A stretch of DNA of 64,000 nucleotides from Planctomycetota bacterium (GCA_024279865.1 JAJRRC010000081.1:1-64000), one strand, 5' to 3'; positions 1 through 9,328 are shown, counted from the first letter of the stretch. Notes: generated by a model not told the origin, from the letters alone. Made by a program: numbers and translations.

Positions 1-498
1 CTTGGCGCGATCGGCGATGACGACAGCTTCACTATTGGAAGTATCGCGCCACTCGGTTCTTCGTCCTGTTTCACCGGTTCCAGCTGACCGTATTCTGCTC
101 AAAGCATAGGAGAAATTGGCCGAGGAGATAATACCCGTGGTCCAAGGGTCTTTTGTTTCTGCGGGGCTAACCACGTAAGCACCGGTAAAGTAGTTGTCAT
201 CAAGCAGTTCCTGGAAACGAGCTTCAACGAGGCTACCACTGCCGATACCAACACCAGGGTCGGCATATCCCGCGACGGTGACCAGCTGCCCCGTGGTGCT
301 ACGACCGGGGAAGTAGGTGTTATTACCCTGTGAAAAAAGAACCATGCCGGTGTGGATACCACGGACCTGCGTGGAGTTTTGCATCTGACGAGCGGTGCGA
401 CGGGCAGCCCCCAGCGCAGGTAACAGAATACCAATAAGCAAAGCAATGATAGAAATTACAACCAGCAATTCAATCAGTGTAAACGCGTGCTTTTTCAT
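1..498 (-). CDS. Prepilin-type N-terminal cleavage/methylation protein, 3' end outside the window
   Basis: The gene reads leftward from an ATG at 498 and runs off the window at base 1, giving 166 codons. The protein starts MKKHAFTLIELLVVISIIAL, a type IV prepilin signal: a short basic leader, peptidase cleavage before the Phe after Ala5, the Glu that follows, then a hydrophobic helix. The visible remainder (FSQGNNTYFPG, then GLVEAR-type sequence) fits the large planctomycete pseudopilin-like families. These are handled by prepilin peptidase and a type II secretion or pilus-like machine in the inner membrane. An AGGAG ribosome site lies 9 bases upstream. A second prepilin gene lies at 5189. 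The exact role is unknown. Confidence 0.85.
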   Translation of the reverse strand, partial: MKKHAFTLIELLVVISIIALLIGILLPALGAARRTARQMQNSTQVRGIHTGMVLFSQGNNTYFPGRSTTGQLVTVAGYADPGVGIGSGSLVEARFQELLDDNYFTGAYVVSPAETKDPWTTGIISSANFSYALSRIRSAGTGETGRRTEWRDTSNSEAVVIADRAK

Positions 499-1134
499 AG
501 AAAAGCTCCTCATAGAAAGGGAAAAATAAAATCGTATCAATAAATTCGCTCGCTTGGAACAGTGCGTTGAGTCATTGATTCATTGAGTCCAAGCCCCCAG
601 TCAAAGCCATCTTATCGGATTGTAGATACACAATTAGTACATGTCAAGGATATTGTATAAAAAAACACAACATCACCAAAAAACATGATATCCAAAGTAT
701 ATTTTTACACATAAAAAAATTTTACAACCCTATCAAAACAGATCAAACTAGCTTATTTTTAAGTATTTATGATTTTAAATTAAAACAAAAAGATATCTTA
801 AGAAAACAATTAGGAATATTCCTTTACTTTATCATATCTCTGTATTTTTTTTGTTTTTTCCCATTTTACGCCTGCGTTGTTTTAATTAAACCTGCAAGCT
901 AAAAAGGGTTTTTCAGATAAAACGCACACCACCGTGCCCCACAGATCATTGAGAAGCCCGATAAAGGGGAAGCTGGCTTGGCATGCCAAGCGATGGCGGG
1001 AATAGGGCCCGCGTCTGGCATCCATGAGCTCATTTGTGGGTCAATGGGAAAAGCGAAGCCGTGTCTTGTCCAATGATGCCAAACGATTTACTTCACTTAA
1101 AAACCAGACCTGTCAGATTCAAAAATAGCCCGAT
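499..1134. other. Intergenic region, AT-rich, no gene seen
   Basis: This stretch separates the divergent 5' side of the prepilin gene from the hcp terminator. Positions 600-900 are strongly AT-rich with A and T runs and no convincing ORF. A perfect 16-bp palindrome, GCTTGGCATGCCAAGC, lies at 976-991, and a GCGGG/CCCGC hairpin follows near 996-1012. These may be protein-binding or RNA structures. No product can be assigned. Confidence 0.5.
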
Positions 1135-1139
1135 GCGCA

Positions 1140-1202
1140 ATAAAAAGCTCGCGGCCAATTCAATCTCAAACGCTAAGTTTGAATTGAACCAGCCGCGAGC
1201 TT
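1140..1202 (-). terminator. Rho-independent terminator of hcp
   Basis: The 11-bp arms AAGCTCGCGGC (1145-1155) and GCCGCGAGCTT (1192-1202) pair perfectly. An inner CAATTCAA/TTGAATTG pairing is also possible. On the minus strand the stem is followed by a T run (1140-1146), 28 bases past the hcp stop. Confidence 0.8.
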
Positions 1203-1230
1203 GCGAGCCAATGGACTTAAAATTTAAATT

Positions 1231-2553
1231 TTAAACGCTAACACCCAGTGCAGCTTTAACGTCTGATTTGGGGTCATCACTAATCACACGCAGATCATAT
1301 TCGTCTTGAAGAATCTGGAAGACGTTTGGAGAGATGAACGCTGGTGGGTTGGGTCCCACGGTAATGCCTTTGACTCCCAGAGCCAATAGCGTCAGCAAGA
1401 CCGCCACTGCTTTCTGTTCAAACCAGCTAATCACCAGCGTCAACGGCAAATCATTAACAGAACATTCAAAAGCTTCCGCCAACGCGACAGCCACTTTGAT
1501 CGCGCCAAATGCATCGTTGCACTGGCCCATGTCCATCAAACGAGGTAGGCCTAGATGTTCGCCATATTCATGGTCACGAATACGGAATTTGCCGCAGCCA
1601 AGGGTCAAGATGAACGAATCGTCAGGCGTGGCCTGTGCATAATCGGAGTAGTAGTTGCGGCCGGGTTCAGCACCATCACAACCACCAATGAGGAAGAAGT
1701 GGCTGATGTTGCCAGCTTTGACAGCCTCGACGATGGTCTGGGCTTTGGAGAGGATCACTGAATGATGGAAGCCCACGGTGGATTCGCCGGTAATGTTTTC
1801 CTCACAAGGAGGCGTGGTTTTCGCCAAGGCGACCACGGCAGAAAAGTCATTGTCGGTGATGCGTGTTCCGCCTGGGACGGCCGTGGCACGGGTGGTGAAC
1901 AAGCGTGATGCGTAGTCATCCTTGGGGATGAGAATGCAGTTGGTCGTTGCAACGATAGGTCCTGGGAAGGCAAGGAATTCACGACGTTGGTTCTGCCATG
2001 CTGTGCCGTAGTTCCCTGCGAGGTTGGGATGGTTCTTCAGGTTGGGGTACATATGTGCGGGTAACATTTCGCCATGGGTGTAGACTTTGATGTCGGTCCC
2101 TTCGCACTGTTTGAGCAGGTCCATGAGGTCCAGCAGATCGTGGCCGGTGATGAGGATGCCGGGGCCTTGCTGGGTTCCTTCAATGACGGTGCCTGCCTGG
2201 GGTTGGCCAAACAGGTCGATATGACCTTCTTCGAGAATTTCCATCACACGGAGATTTTGTTTGCCACATTCAAGGACCAGTTCCAAGAGCGTCGGCACAT
2301 CAAAATTCACATTGGTCATGGTCGCAAAGAGTGCTTCTTCAATAAAGGCACTGACATTTTCATCACTTTTGCCAAGACGTCTGGCATGATGAGCGTAGGC
2401 TGCCATGCCTTTAAGCCCATACAGAAGCATCTGTTGGAGAGATTCGACATCTTTGTCTTTGCCACAAACGCCTGGGGTTCCGTTGATTGTGCAAGCGACG
2501 GCGTGGGAGGTTTGTTCACATTGGTTGCACGACAGGGTAAAACAATCAGACAT
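1231..2553 (-). CDS. hcp: Hydroxylamine reductase / hybrid cluster protein (Hcp)
   Basis: This 440-aa iron-sulfur protein belongs to the Hcp family, cytoplasmic enzymes of nitrosative stress that reduce nitric oxide or hydroxylamine. The N-terminal cysteines C9, C12, C21 and C30 fit the proximal Fe-S cluster. The expected hybrid-cluster ligand regions are present in order: TGHDLLDL (His), THGEMLPAHMYP (Glu), TTNCILIP, GGCDG, LGCGKFR and GQCNDA (Cys), and SWFEQKA (Glu and Lys). At 440 aa it matches the short class rather than the about 550-aa enterobacterial form. The ATG at 2553 has AAAGGA upstream. It diverges from a Crp/Fnr gene, with a perfect FNR-type box in the 179-bp gap, suggesting anaerobic or NO-responsive control. 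Confidence 0.93.
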   Translation of the reverse strand: MSDCFTLSCNQCEQTSHAVACTINGTPGVCGKDKDVESLQQMLLYGLKGMAAYAHHARRLGKSDENVSAFIEEALFATMTNVNFDVPTLLELVLECGKQNLRVMEILEEGHIDLFGQPQAGTVIEGTQQGPGILITGHDLLDLMDLLKQCEGTDIKVYTHGEMLPAHMYPNLKNHPNLAGNYGTAWQNQRREFLAFPGPIVATTNCILIPKDDYASRLFTTRATAVPGGTRITDNDFSAVVALAKTTPPCEENITGESTVGFHHSVILSKAQTIVEAVKAGNISHFFLIGGCDGAEPGRNYYSDYAQATPDDSFILTLGCGKFRIRDHEYGEHLGLPRLMDMGQCNDAFGAIKVAVALAEAFECSVNDLPLTLVISWFEQKAVAVLLTLLALGVKGITVGPNPPAFISPNVFQILQDEYDLRVISDDPKSDVKAALGVSV

Positions 2554-2678
2554 GAGCGGGTTTCCTTTTGGGGAAAAAGTAAAGAGATTCTGTTAAAATT
2601 TCAGTTCGTCAGGGACGATGCTTGAACTTACAGCATCGCGTTTCAAGCTAGATTATGACAACATTAAGAAAAGATTCC

Positions 2679-2692
2679 TTGATTAAGATCAA
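2679..2692. promoter_or_regulatory. FNR/DNR/HcpR-type operator TTGATTAAGATCAA
   Basis: The sequence TTGAT-N4-ATCAA is a perfect match to the FNR consensus half-sites. It sits between hcp (start 2553, minus) and the Crp/Fnr regulator (start 2733, plus), placed to act on both. A looser inverted repeat, GCTTGAA/TTCAAGC, lies at 2624-2649. Confidence 0.75.
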
Positions 2693-2732
2693 TTTGTCTT
2701 TTTAATTTAACTTTTTTCATAGGTAATTTTCA

Positions 2733-3419
2733 GTGTCTGAGCAAATAGAAACCGTTTTAAACCAGTGCCGTATGTTTAAAGGCATCAATGAACAATCGTT
2801 AAAAAAGATGTCGGGTATCGGCCAGATGGTTTCCTATCGTAAGGGAGAGACCATTTTTCAGCAAGATCAATTTTGTCCGGGCCTGTTTATTGTGGCCAGT
2901 GGCATGGTTCGGGTGTACAAGCTAGCCCCGTCGGGCAAGGAGCATATTCTTCATATGCCTGGGCCTGGGGACACTTTTGCGGAGGTAGCGACCATTGGTC
3001 AGTTTGTGTGTCCTGCGGGAGCTGCTGCGTTGGAACCGACGACTTGCGTGCTTTTGCCTGTGGATTTGTTCAACGGGGCATTGGATGAGGATCACCGTCT
3101 TTGTCGGGAGCTGTTGCTGGGTCTTTCGATGCGGGTGAGGCAGTTCGTTGGATTGCTTGAAGACATTGTTTTACGCGATGCCACCGGTCGTCTTGCAGCT
3201 TATCTCATTGACAAAGCAGACGATCAGGGGCGCGTGGATATGCCTAGCTTAAAGCGTTACGTTGCCAATCATTTGAATTTAACCAGTGAAACATTGTCTC
3301 GCACCTTGCGTCGTTTGACTGAGGCAAATCTGATTAAGCCGATCAATCATTTGTGTGTGCAATTACAGGACCGCGAAGCATTGCTCGAGATTGCAGAAGG
3401 CATTTCGATTGCTCTGTAA
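2733..3419 (+). CDS. Crp/Fnr-family transcriptional regulator (HcpR/DNR-like)
   Basis: A 228-aa cyclic-nucleotide-binding-fold regulator. Residues 10-120 form the beta-roll (KGETIFQQDQFCPGLFIVASG, then GPGDTFAEVATIG) and residues 150-225 the winged helix with the recognition segment LTSETLSRTLRRL. The FNR-type N-terminal cysteine cluster is absent, so it is not a classical oxygen-sensing FNR. It more likely resembles DNR or HcpR, which sense NO through heme or other means. GTG is the only good start (2733), with a weak AGGTAA before it. Divergence from hcp across an FNR-type box makes hcp the probable target. The signal sensed is inference. Confidence 0.88.
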   Translation: MSEQIETVLNQCRMFKGINEQSLKKMSGIGQMVSYRKGETIFQQDQFCPGLFIVASGMVRVYKLAPSGKEHILHMPGPGDTFAEVATIGQFVCPAGAAALEPTTCVLLPVDLFNGALDEDHRLCRELLLGLSMRVRQFVGLLEDIVLRDATGRLAAYLIDKADDQGRVDMPSLKRYVANHLNLTSETLSRTLRRLTEANLIKPINHLCVQLQDREALLEIAEGISIAL

Positions 3420-3662
3420 TTTGAAGGGTGGTCATGCTTCTTTGTCTGGCGAGAAACTTTTAGAGCGTTTAACGGTCATTTGTAGCGGCCTTGCAACTGG
3501 GAAAACTGCATGAACGAGGTTGCCAAGGCGATCACGGATCACCAAGCCGCGACCGCTGAGTGTGAGGTGCTCTAGCCATGAGGCGTTTCTTTTTCCCCCT
3601 CAATTTTTCGACAACTTTTTTGAACAATCTGGGGATTTTCACTTGCCCTTAGGTCCGCAAGT

Positions 3663-4804
3663 TTACCCCCCTGCATCACCAGCTATGATGTGTTTGGGTT
3701 CGGTTGATCCGGTGACTTGTACCAATTCAGTTTTGGGATGGTACGCTTGCCATGCAAACCAAAAAGCATGGACCACCTGAGCCTCATCAGGCACCTCAAT
3801 CACACGAACAGCCAAGGGATTTTCCGTGGCTGCCAAACGCACCGTTTGGTCACCGAGACGATCTTCGAGAATACCATCAGGAGCTTTGAGAATCGCTCCA
3901 AAGGTATACGCTTTTGTGATATCGCCAAACTGAACGCCAATAACCGAAATTTTATTAGCCAAACGATCGTCCGACTCATCCACCGGAAACATCAAATCAT
4001 CTGTACGAAAGTAGGATTGATAAGGAGACTGACTGTACTGGCGTCGATAACCGGTTTCGTATGAAACAAACGTTGATTCGGGATGTTCTTCAAGCCAGGC
4101 AGCCTTAGACGTAATCGTCCATTGATCCAGATGTTTGAGGGATTGGCCTACATGGGGGCCGCTAATCGCAGCAAGTTTAACTTGGGACCAGAGTGCTTGG
4201 TCCACCCGGTCGTAGAGAAGGACATTGGAATTGGAGAGCAAGCCGCTGATGCCGAACTCCAATGTTTTGTCGCCGAGACGTCGATCGACCACGCTGACCG
4301 AATCGCACAAAGGACAATAAATCACACACACAGGAACCTGGCCAAGCTCATCATTGATGGCTTCATGCCAATTGAGAATATTGATTGGATAGGCACGGGC
4401 TTGGCCATCAACGACCAGTCCCACCACACGAGCCTCGTCAGGCAGAAAATCTGTTTTATCTGCGGGGACGATTTTAGCGTCATAAGCCCCTTCGTTGGCT
4501 GAAGCAGTGGCCCCGGTTGGCGCATGAGCAGCCTCGGTGCGAAGGGATGGTATCCCATCTCTGGCAGGCCCCCCACTGAGGATTTTTTTCGGTCTAACGT
4601 CAAGCCCGACAGATCAAAATCATTGAGTGGATCATGCTTCTCAAAGGAACTCGTGCTAGCGGTGATCCCTGCGCGGCCGCGATTGGGCGTATAGGAGTCT
4701 TTGTATAACACCCAAAGTGGGATGATTGCTCCGACACTAACAATCAGCAGAGCAAGAACGATTCTTGTGGGAGTCCAGACATATGGTTTGGAAACGGGTG
4801 TCAT
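3663..4804 (-). CDS. DUF3179 domain protein, reading frame split at an A7 slippery run
   Basis: The upstream part (from ATG 4804) has a membrane segment, IVLALLIVSVGAIIPLWVLY, then DFDLSGLTLDRKK. The downstream part (to 3663) carries the DUF3179 core: VVDGQARAYPINILNWHE, YCPLCDSVSV, and SYETGYRRQYSQSPYQSYF. The halves are in different frames. The shift falls at 4583-4589, where the mRNA reads CGA AAA AAA TCC, a perfect A AAA AAA heptamer for -1 slippage. A -1 shift gives DRKKILSGGPARDGIPSL, the expected family sequence through the junction. Either the gene uses ribosomal or RNA-polymerase slippage, or it carries a one-base deletion. An upstream in-frame ATG at 4894 is less likely. DUF3179 function is unknown, and the protein is probably membrane anchored and extracytoplasmic. 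Confidence 0.75.
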
Positions 4805-5188
4805 GAGCAAGGCTCCAGTGCGAGGTCTATCGATTGTGGCGTACCACCAAGCCAACCCGTCAATTGTTAAATTTATTCCCTCCAATACCAACATGTTTAC
4901 TCTATTGCTTATAAAAAGCTGGTGTTTTGAACCGAAGCAGGTTATGATCAGAAAAGTTCCATAGGCAAATTAGGCTACGCGATGTGGCCTGACTGTCGAT
5001 GCCGCCTGAGGGGGTGGTGACCGGCCTATGTATGGAACAGCTCGCAAGCCTTTGGGGTTTGCTATGTTTGTCAGTGCTTTACCTTTAATCCGTGAAATAA
5101 ACGGACCTGTTTTGTTAAATAGAACAGGTGGTAATGTATTGCCACGCATCAATACGAGGCAAAGGTCTGCAAAGACCCAAAAAAAATC
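4805..5188. other. Intergenic region with a perfect inverted repeat
   Basis: The gap lies between the divergent DUF3179 gene and the prepilin/FHA pair. ACCTGTT (5105-5111) and AACAGGT (5123-5129) form a 7-bp stem with an 11-base loop about 60 bases before the prepilin start, a possible operator or RNA hairpin. No credible gene was found; the minus ORF at 4970-5212 has no recognisable features. Confidence 0.45.
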
Positions 5189-5968
5189 GTGATTCAACCG
5201 AAGTTTTCTCATCCGGATCGGGGTTTTAGCCTGATCGAACTATTGGTCAGTCTCTCTATCATTACGATGATGATTGCAATGACCATGCCCGCGTTGCAAG
5301 GCGCTCGGGAGCAGGCACGCAAACAATTCTGCCAAAGTAGCGTGCGCCAACTCGCCATTGCATGGGCGGTTTATCCCAGTGATCACAGCAATAAACTTGT
5401 CTTGAGTTTGCCTGACGACCAAAACGGCTGGGTTCAACGTGGACCTGGCTGGGAGCCCATTGAGCAAGGCAAGCTTTACCCCTACATCCGCACACTGGAT
5501 ATTTGGCATTGCCCGTCCGATGGCACTGGCAATGAACGCAGTTACAGCATTGCAGCGCCTTTGCGTGGCGAACATTGGGACAAGCATTTAACCTCACCAA
5601 GTCATACATGGGCTCAATTCGGCACAGACAAGGTGGACCCCATTATCAATCCATCACAACAAATGCTTGCCTTGGAAGAACTTGATAATCGTGGCTGGAA
5701 CATGGGGTCATGGATCATGTATGTCCGCGATAGCCATAAGTATGACTGGATCGATTACATGGCAACCTTTCACAAACGTGGAACTAATATTTCTTTTGCC
5801 GACGGCCACGTGGACTTCTGGTATTGGCAAGACCCAGACACCTTGTTTGCTTCAGAAAATGGAATTTTCTTTTTGTACGACCCCGGAAATGATGATTGGA
5901 TTCGTGTTCGCAACGCTTACCGTCAATTGCCCGGAGAGACAGATGTTTTACAAACCGTTTCGCATTAG
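5189..5968 (+). CDS. Prepilin-type N-terminal cleavage/methylation protein (FADGH motif)
   Basis: A 259-aa pseudopilin-like protein. Residues 10-35 read DRGFSLIELLVSLSIITMMI: a prepilin peptidase site at G/F, Glu at +5, and a hydrophobic helix. The C-terminal region has CPSDGTGNERSYSI and ISFADGHVDFWYW, the FADGHV motif typical of the abundant planctomycete prepilin-like families. It is expected in the inner membrane with a periplasmic domain. The start is GTG (5189), the only start ahead of the signal, with a poor ribosome site. The FHA gene follows 15 bases downstream, so the two are likely co-transcribed. Confidence 0.85.
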   Translation: MIQPKFSHPDRGFSLIELLVSLSIITMMIAMTMPALQGAREQARKQFCQSSVRQLAIAWAVYPSDHSNKLVLSLPDDQNGWVQRGPGWEPIEQGKLYPYIRTLDIWHCPSDGTGNERSYSIAAPLRGEHWDKHLTSPSHTWAQFGTDKVDPIINPSQQMLALEELDNRGWNMGSWIMYVRDSHKYDWIDYMATFHKRGTNISFADGHVDFWYWQDPDTLFASENGIFFLYDPGNDDWIRVRNAYRQLPGETDVLQTVSH

Positions 5969-5983
5969 ACCCTGAGATGAACC

Positions 5984-7111
5984 ATGCCGATTTTGATCGC
6001 ACAATATAAAAAGAAAAAAGCGGGATTCATCCTCCGCCCCAAGATGATGATCGGCCGCGATAATGGCAATGATATCCCCCTGCCAGTCTCACGCATGTCC
6101 CGCGTGCATGCGTGCATCGACAAAATCGGATCAGGCTGGTACATCCGGGACCTTGGCAGTTCCAACGGGATCTGCGTCAACGGCCTAAAGATTCAAGCAG
6201 CCACCCAACTCTATTCCGGAGACCAATTGTTCTTCGGCGGCATACGAATCAAATTCTACGACCAAGACCAACTCCCCCGAAATATCAAGCGACTCATCGA
6301 ACGCAAAGACCGAACCCCACGCATGCGGTTTGATTGCAAATATTGCAATCAAACACTCAAAGCACGCAGCCGAGACATTGGACGAAAAATCTGCTGTAAA
6401 AGCTGCGAAAAAACCATCGTTATTCCAAGTGTCAAACCCAGACATCCACAAAAAGTTCGCCCGCAAACCACGTCTCCCGCCATTGCTCAAACACCTCAAA
6501 AAACGGCCGACGCACTGGCACTGCTCCAAGAACAGGAGCAGGAAAAACGACTCCTAAAAGGACAACAAATCCTTATCCAACTCATGAGAGATGACCGCTC
6601 TCTTGCTGCTCAATGGCTTGATCGCGCCCGCCAATGGGGCCGCCAATTCAACCTGAAACTCAAACAACCCCAATTCCCCATCAGACGCTGGCACTTGGCG
6701 GCCCCCGCTGGCGTGATGGTTTTAATGCTGAGCTTTAACCTGATGGCCCGAACGGATCAGCCGCCAGCGATCCAACGGGCTGCCTCAAGCTATCCCGCTC
6801 ACTGCTCAAATTGCCAAGCCACCTTTGACATGACCTTGGTGCGTTTTGAAGAACTTTCTTTTTTGATGGCTTATCCCAAAGAGTTTGAACAAAGGTATCC
6901 AGATAGACCTTTGCCCCAACTCTCGGTTTGCTCTCATTGTGATTTACGCCATGTGGAATTTCGGTTTCGTGTGGATAACCAAACCCAACAACGATCTATC
7001 CTTGCTCAAACAGCCACCCCCGGCCCCACCCCAGGCCCCGGAAGTTCCCTTGGAAATGTTCCCAGAAACACACAAGGCATGGCCGTCTCTAAGATACTCA
7101 GTAAAAAATAG
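5984..7111 (+). CDS. FHA domain membrane protein with zinc-ribbon-like cysteine motifs
   Basis: This 375-aa protein starts with an FHA phosphothreonine-binding domain (residues 20-95). The conserved IGRDNGNDI, SRVHACI and DLGSSNGICVNG segments include the usual Arg, Ser, His and Asn. A cysteine module follows at about residues 115-140 (CKYCNQTL...CCKSCEKTI), probably a zinc ribbon. A Gln/Glu-rich linker, a membrane segment near residue 240 (PAGVMVLMLSFNLMA) and a second cysteine module (CSNC...CSHC) come next. The cytoplasmic FHA likely reads a Ser/Thr-kinase phosphorylation mark. The partner is unknown. It lies 15 bases after the prepilin gene, suggesting a shared envelope role. Confidence 0.8.
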   Translation: MPILIAQYKKKKAGFILRPKMMIGRDNGNDIPLPVSRMSRVHACIDKIGSGWYIRDLGSSNGICVNGLKIQAATQLYSGDQLFFGGIRIKFYDQDQLPRNIKRLIERKDRTPRMRFDCKYCNQTLKARSRDIGRKICCKSCEKTIVIPSVKPRHPQKVRPQTTSPAIAQTPQKTADALALLQEQEQEKRLLKGQQILIQLMRDDRSLAAQWLDRARQWGRQFNLKLKQPQFPIRRWHLAAPAGVMVLMLSFNLMARTDQPPAIQRAASSYPAHCSNCQATFDMTLVRFEELSFLMAYPKEFEQRYPDRPLPQLSVCSHCDLRHVEFRFRVDNQTQQRSILAQTATPGPTPGPGSSLGNVPRNTQGMAVSKILSKK

Positions 7112-7204
7112 CTTTGTATTTAAAAATAAAGCACAAAAACCACACGGCTCGCTTGCGGGGTTGATATACTCTCGTCCTGTGATGATGAGAGGTAGGCTGA
7201 TCTA

Positions 7205-8569
7205 TTGAAATTTGTTCTTGGAATTGATTTGGGAACCAGCTATTTCAAGCTGGGATTGTTTGATCGGCAAGGGAACTGTTGCGGCCTTGGCCGTGCCAAA
7301 GTTCACAAACAGACGACTGATTCTCGTTGTGAATTAGCGATTGATTCGTTCTGGACGAGCCTGAATGATGCCCTTCACGAAGCATTGGCCCAAGCCCACG
7401 CATCAGTTTGCGACATTGAAGCATTGGCGTATTCGTCACAGGCCAATAGTTTTGTCTTACTCGATCAAAACAAGCAACCTTTAACGCCTCTGATTCTCTG
7501 GTTGGACAACCGGGTTGGAGAAGACGTAGACCCCCGTTTGGCAGCGTTTTGGGAACATTCAGACTTCATGGGAACCACGGGGCTTGGGATGTCTCCCTCG
7601 ACCTTGGCGATTGCCAAGTGCCGCTGGTTTGAATGCCACGAACCAGAGGTATGGTCAAAAACAGCACATGTCATGACGATCAGCGATTACCTCACCGATA
7701 CACTGACAGGCAAGACCGTGGGCGATCAGGGGACCGCTTCACTTTTGGGGTTGTGGAACTTGCCTCAAGGTCAATGGTGGAACAAGGCCATCAAGGCTTC
7801 AGGCTTATCGCGATCACAACTTTCAACGCCTTTGCCTCCGGGAAGCGTTGCAGGTTCTTTAACGCATCAAGGGGCGGCCAAGCTAGGTCTAAATCCTGGA
7901 ATTCCATTGGCGGTAGGCAGCCTTGATCACCATGTCGCAGCCTTGGGCGCGGGCGTAGGAGCGATTGCTCCAGCGAGTGTCTCCATCGGAACGGTTCTAG
8001 CGTGCTTGCGGTATAGCGATACGTTTAGCCCATTGAAAAATTGTTGCATGGGCCCAGCCCAATCGGGGTTTTATCAGTTGGCTTTTAGCACCAATGGCGC
8101 GAGTGTGTATGAGTGGTATCAACAACAGTATGCCTCCCAATTCAGCGTGTCTGAGCTGGATAGCTTGGCAAGGGAAGTTTCCTGTGAAGGGTTGACCGCC
8201 AAGCCCAATGCCAATCATTATCCCGGCCTTGAGGGGTTTGTCGGGCGTAAGCCAAGTCATGGCCCTGCCCATTTGGGGAGAGCTATTTTAGAATCTGTGA
8301 CTGAGAGTATGGATTTGCTGGTGGATCAACTGTTCGGATCGGATCGCCCAGACCGCATGGTGGCTGTCGGCGGCGGCGCGCGAAGTGATCTATGGATGCA
8401 GATGTTTGCCGACCGCTTGGGGATGTCCATCGTGATCCCCGAACAGATCGATACCGCCTGTCTGGGCAGTGCGATGTTTGCCTCGGTGGCTGCGGGTTGG
8501 CATCCAGATTGCCACGATGCTGCCACTGCCTGGTGTCAGGTTCGTCAAGTGCTACATCCCGCAAAATAA
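7205..8569 (+). CDS. FGGY-family carbohydrate kinase (xylulokinase-like)
   Basis: A 454-aa sugar kinase of the ASKHA fold. The N-terminal phosphate loop GIDLGTSYFKLGLFD and the C-terminal ATP-binding MVAVGGGARSDLWMQMFADRLG are both present, with GSLDHHVAALGAG in the middle. The family phosphorylates pentuloses, glycerol and related polyols. The substrate cannot be fixed from sequence. Being slightly short and close to XylB, xylulose or a related ketose is plausible. The TTG start at 7205 has GAGGTAGG upstream. It converges on the nagA region, so a place in sugar catabolism is reasonable. Confidence 0.85.
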   Translation: MKFVLGIDLGTSYFKLGLFDRQGNCCGLGRAKVHKQTTDSRCELAIDSFWTSLNDALHEALAQAHASVCDIEALAYSSQANSFVLLDQNKQPLTPLILWLDNRVGEDVDPRLAAFWEHSDFMGTTGLGMSPSTLAIAKCRWFECHEPEVWSKTAHVMTISDYLTDTLTGKTVGDQGTASLLGLWNLPQGQWWNKAIKASGLSRSQLSTPLPPGSVAGSLTHQGAAKLGLNPGIPLAVGSLDHHVAALGAGVGAIAPASVSIGTVLACLRYSDTFSPLKNCCMGPAQSGFYQLAFSTNGASVYEWYQQQYASQFSVSELDSLAREVSCEGLTAKPNANHYPGLEGFVGRKPSHGPAHLGRAILESVTESMDLLVDQLFGSDRPDRMVAVGGGARSDLWMQMFADRLGMSIVIPEQIDTACLGSAMFASVAAGWHPDCHDAATAWCQVRQVLHPAK

Positions 8570-8633
8570 CCAGATATACCGATCACGATTAAGTTTTTCC
8601 GCCCCCGGTTTGCTTGCGTACGGGACAGTTTTA

Positions 8634-8723
8634 AGTTGTCAGTAAGAGAAGATAATCAGATACGGTTTGCCTGTTGAATCGGAAGTTCCCATTCTTTATC
8701 TGCTCTGTTTCTTACTGACAACT
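8634..8723. repeat. 14-bp perfect inverted repeat with 62-bp spacer (possible MITE relic)
   Basis: AGTTGTCAGTAAGA (8634-8647) and TCTTACTGACAACT (8710-8723) are perfect inverted copies. They lie in the convergent gap between the kinase and the broken nagB-like gene. There is no ORF between them and no obvious target duplication. This is either a small non-autonomous element or a large hairpin. Confidence 0.4.
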
Positions 8724-8782
8724 GATAGCTGATCGCTTTCAAAACTTCCATCGCGGGAATTCTCATACCCGAAGGGTATAGC

Positions 8783-9328
8783 TCAACGCAACACGGGGAA
8801 CACTTCCGGGGGGGTGAGGTTGTGCGGATAACGACAGTCTTTGGTGAACGGCCAGTGGTTATTTTTGGCAGGATCGTCATTGAAAGAGGTTTGCCCTTGG
8901 AACTTCACCCGAAGGAAGTAAAAATGTCTTCCTAGTGAAACATCTTTGTCCGTCAATTCCAATTCACACTGGTCTTGGCCTACGTCTTATCGATGGACGA
9001 CTTCGTTGCCATCTCGAATGATTTCAACAAACTCGATGGGTTCGGGAGCTTGGACACGAGCGATCATCTGGGTTGGATTTTCCGTTTGGATATCTGAACC
9101 GATGAGGTGGTTATTGATTCTGAAATCAATGGCAATTTTTGTGCCTTGGGTCGCAATGATATCGGTAAACTGAATAAACTCCACCGAGCTATCACGCACA
9201 ATACGAATATTCAATTCCGGGTTCGAATGTTCCGCAAGCTGATCGCGGGTGATCGAACGCGCCTGTTCAAGTATTTTTTTATCACGAAATGGAACGAAAG
9301 GTGCTGGTTCAAAATCAAAAGTTGTCAT
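8783..9328 (-). pseudogene. Broken chimeric gene: NagB-like start joined to an unrelated C-terminal domain, in-frame TAA
   Basis: The ATG at 9328 has a good AGGGG ribosome site just downstream of nagA. The first about 50 residues (PFVPFRDKKILEQAR, DQLAEHSNPELNIRIVRD) resemble the N-terminus of the NagB-like glucosamine-6-phosphate isomerases found beside nagA in planctomycetes and Bacteroidetes. The sequence then changes to what looks like a C-terminal beta-sandwich (NNHLIGSDIQTENP, PIEFVEIIRDGNEVVHR), which I tentatively link to PHP/CehA-like secreted hydrolases. A TAA (8987-8989) interrupts it, and the same frame continues (CELELTDKDVSLGRHFYFLRV) to TGA at 8783. This suggests a deletion fused two genes and a nonsense mutation followed. 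Confidence 0.6.

Noticed and set aside
99-446. 115-aa minus ORF
   Set aside because: It is out of frame with the clear prepilin gene (1-498), which has the ribosome site and MKKHAFTLIELL start.
2074-2625. 183-aa plus ORF opposite hcp
   Set aside because: Antisense to a well-supported gene; no domain or ribosome site.
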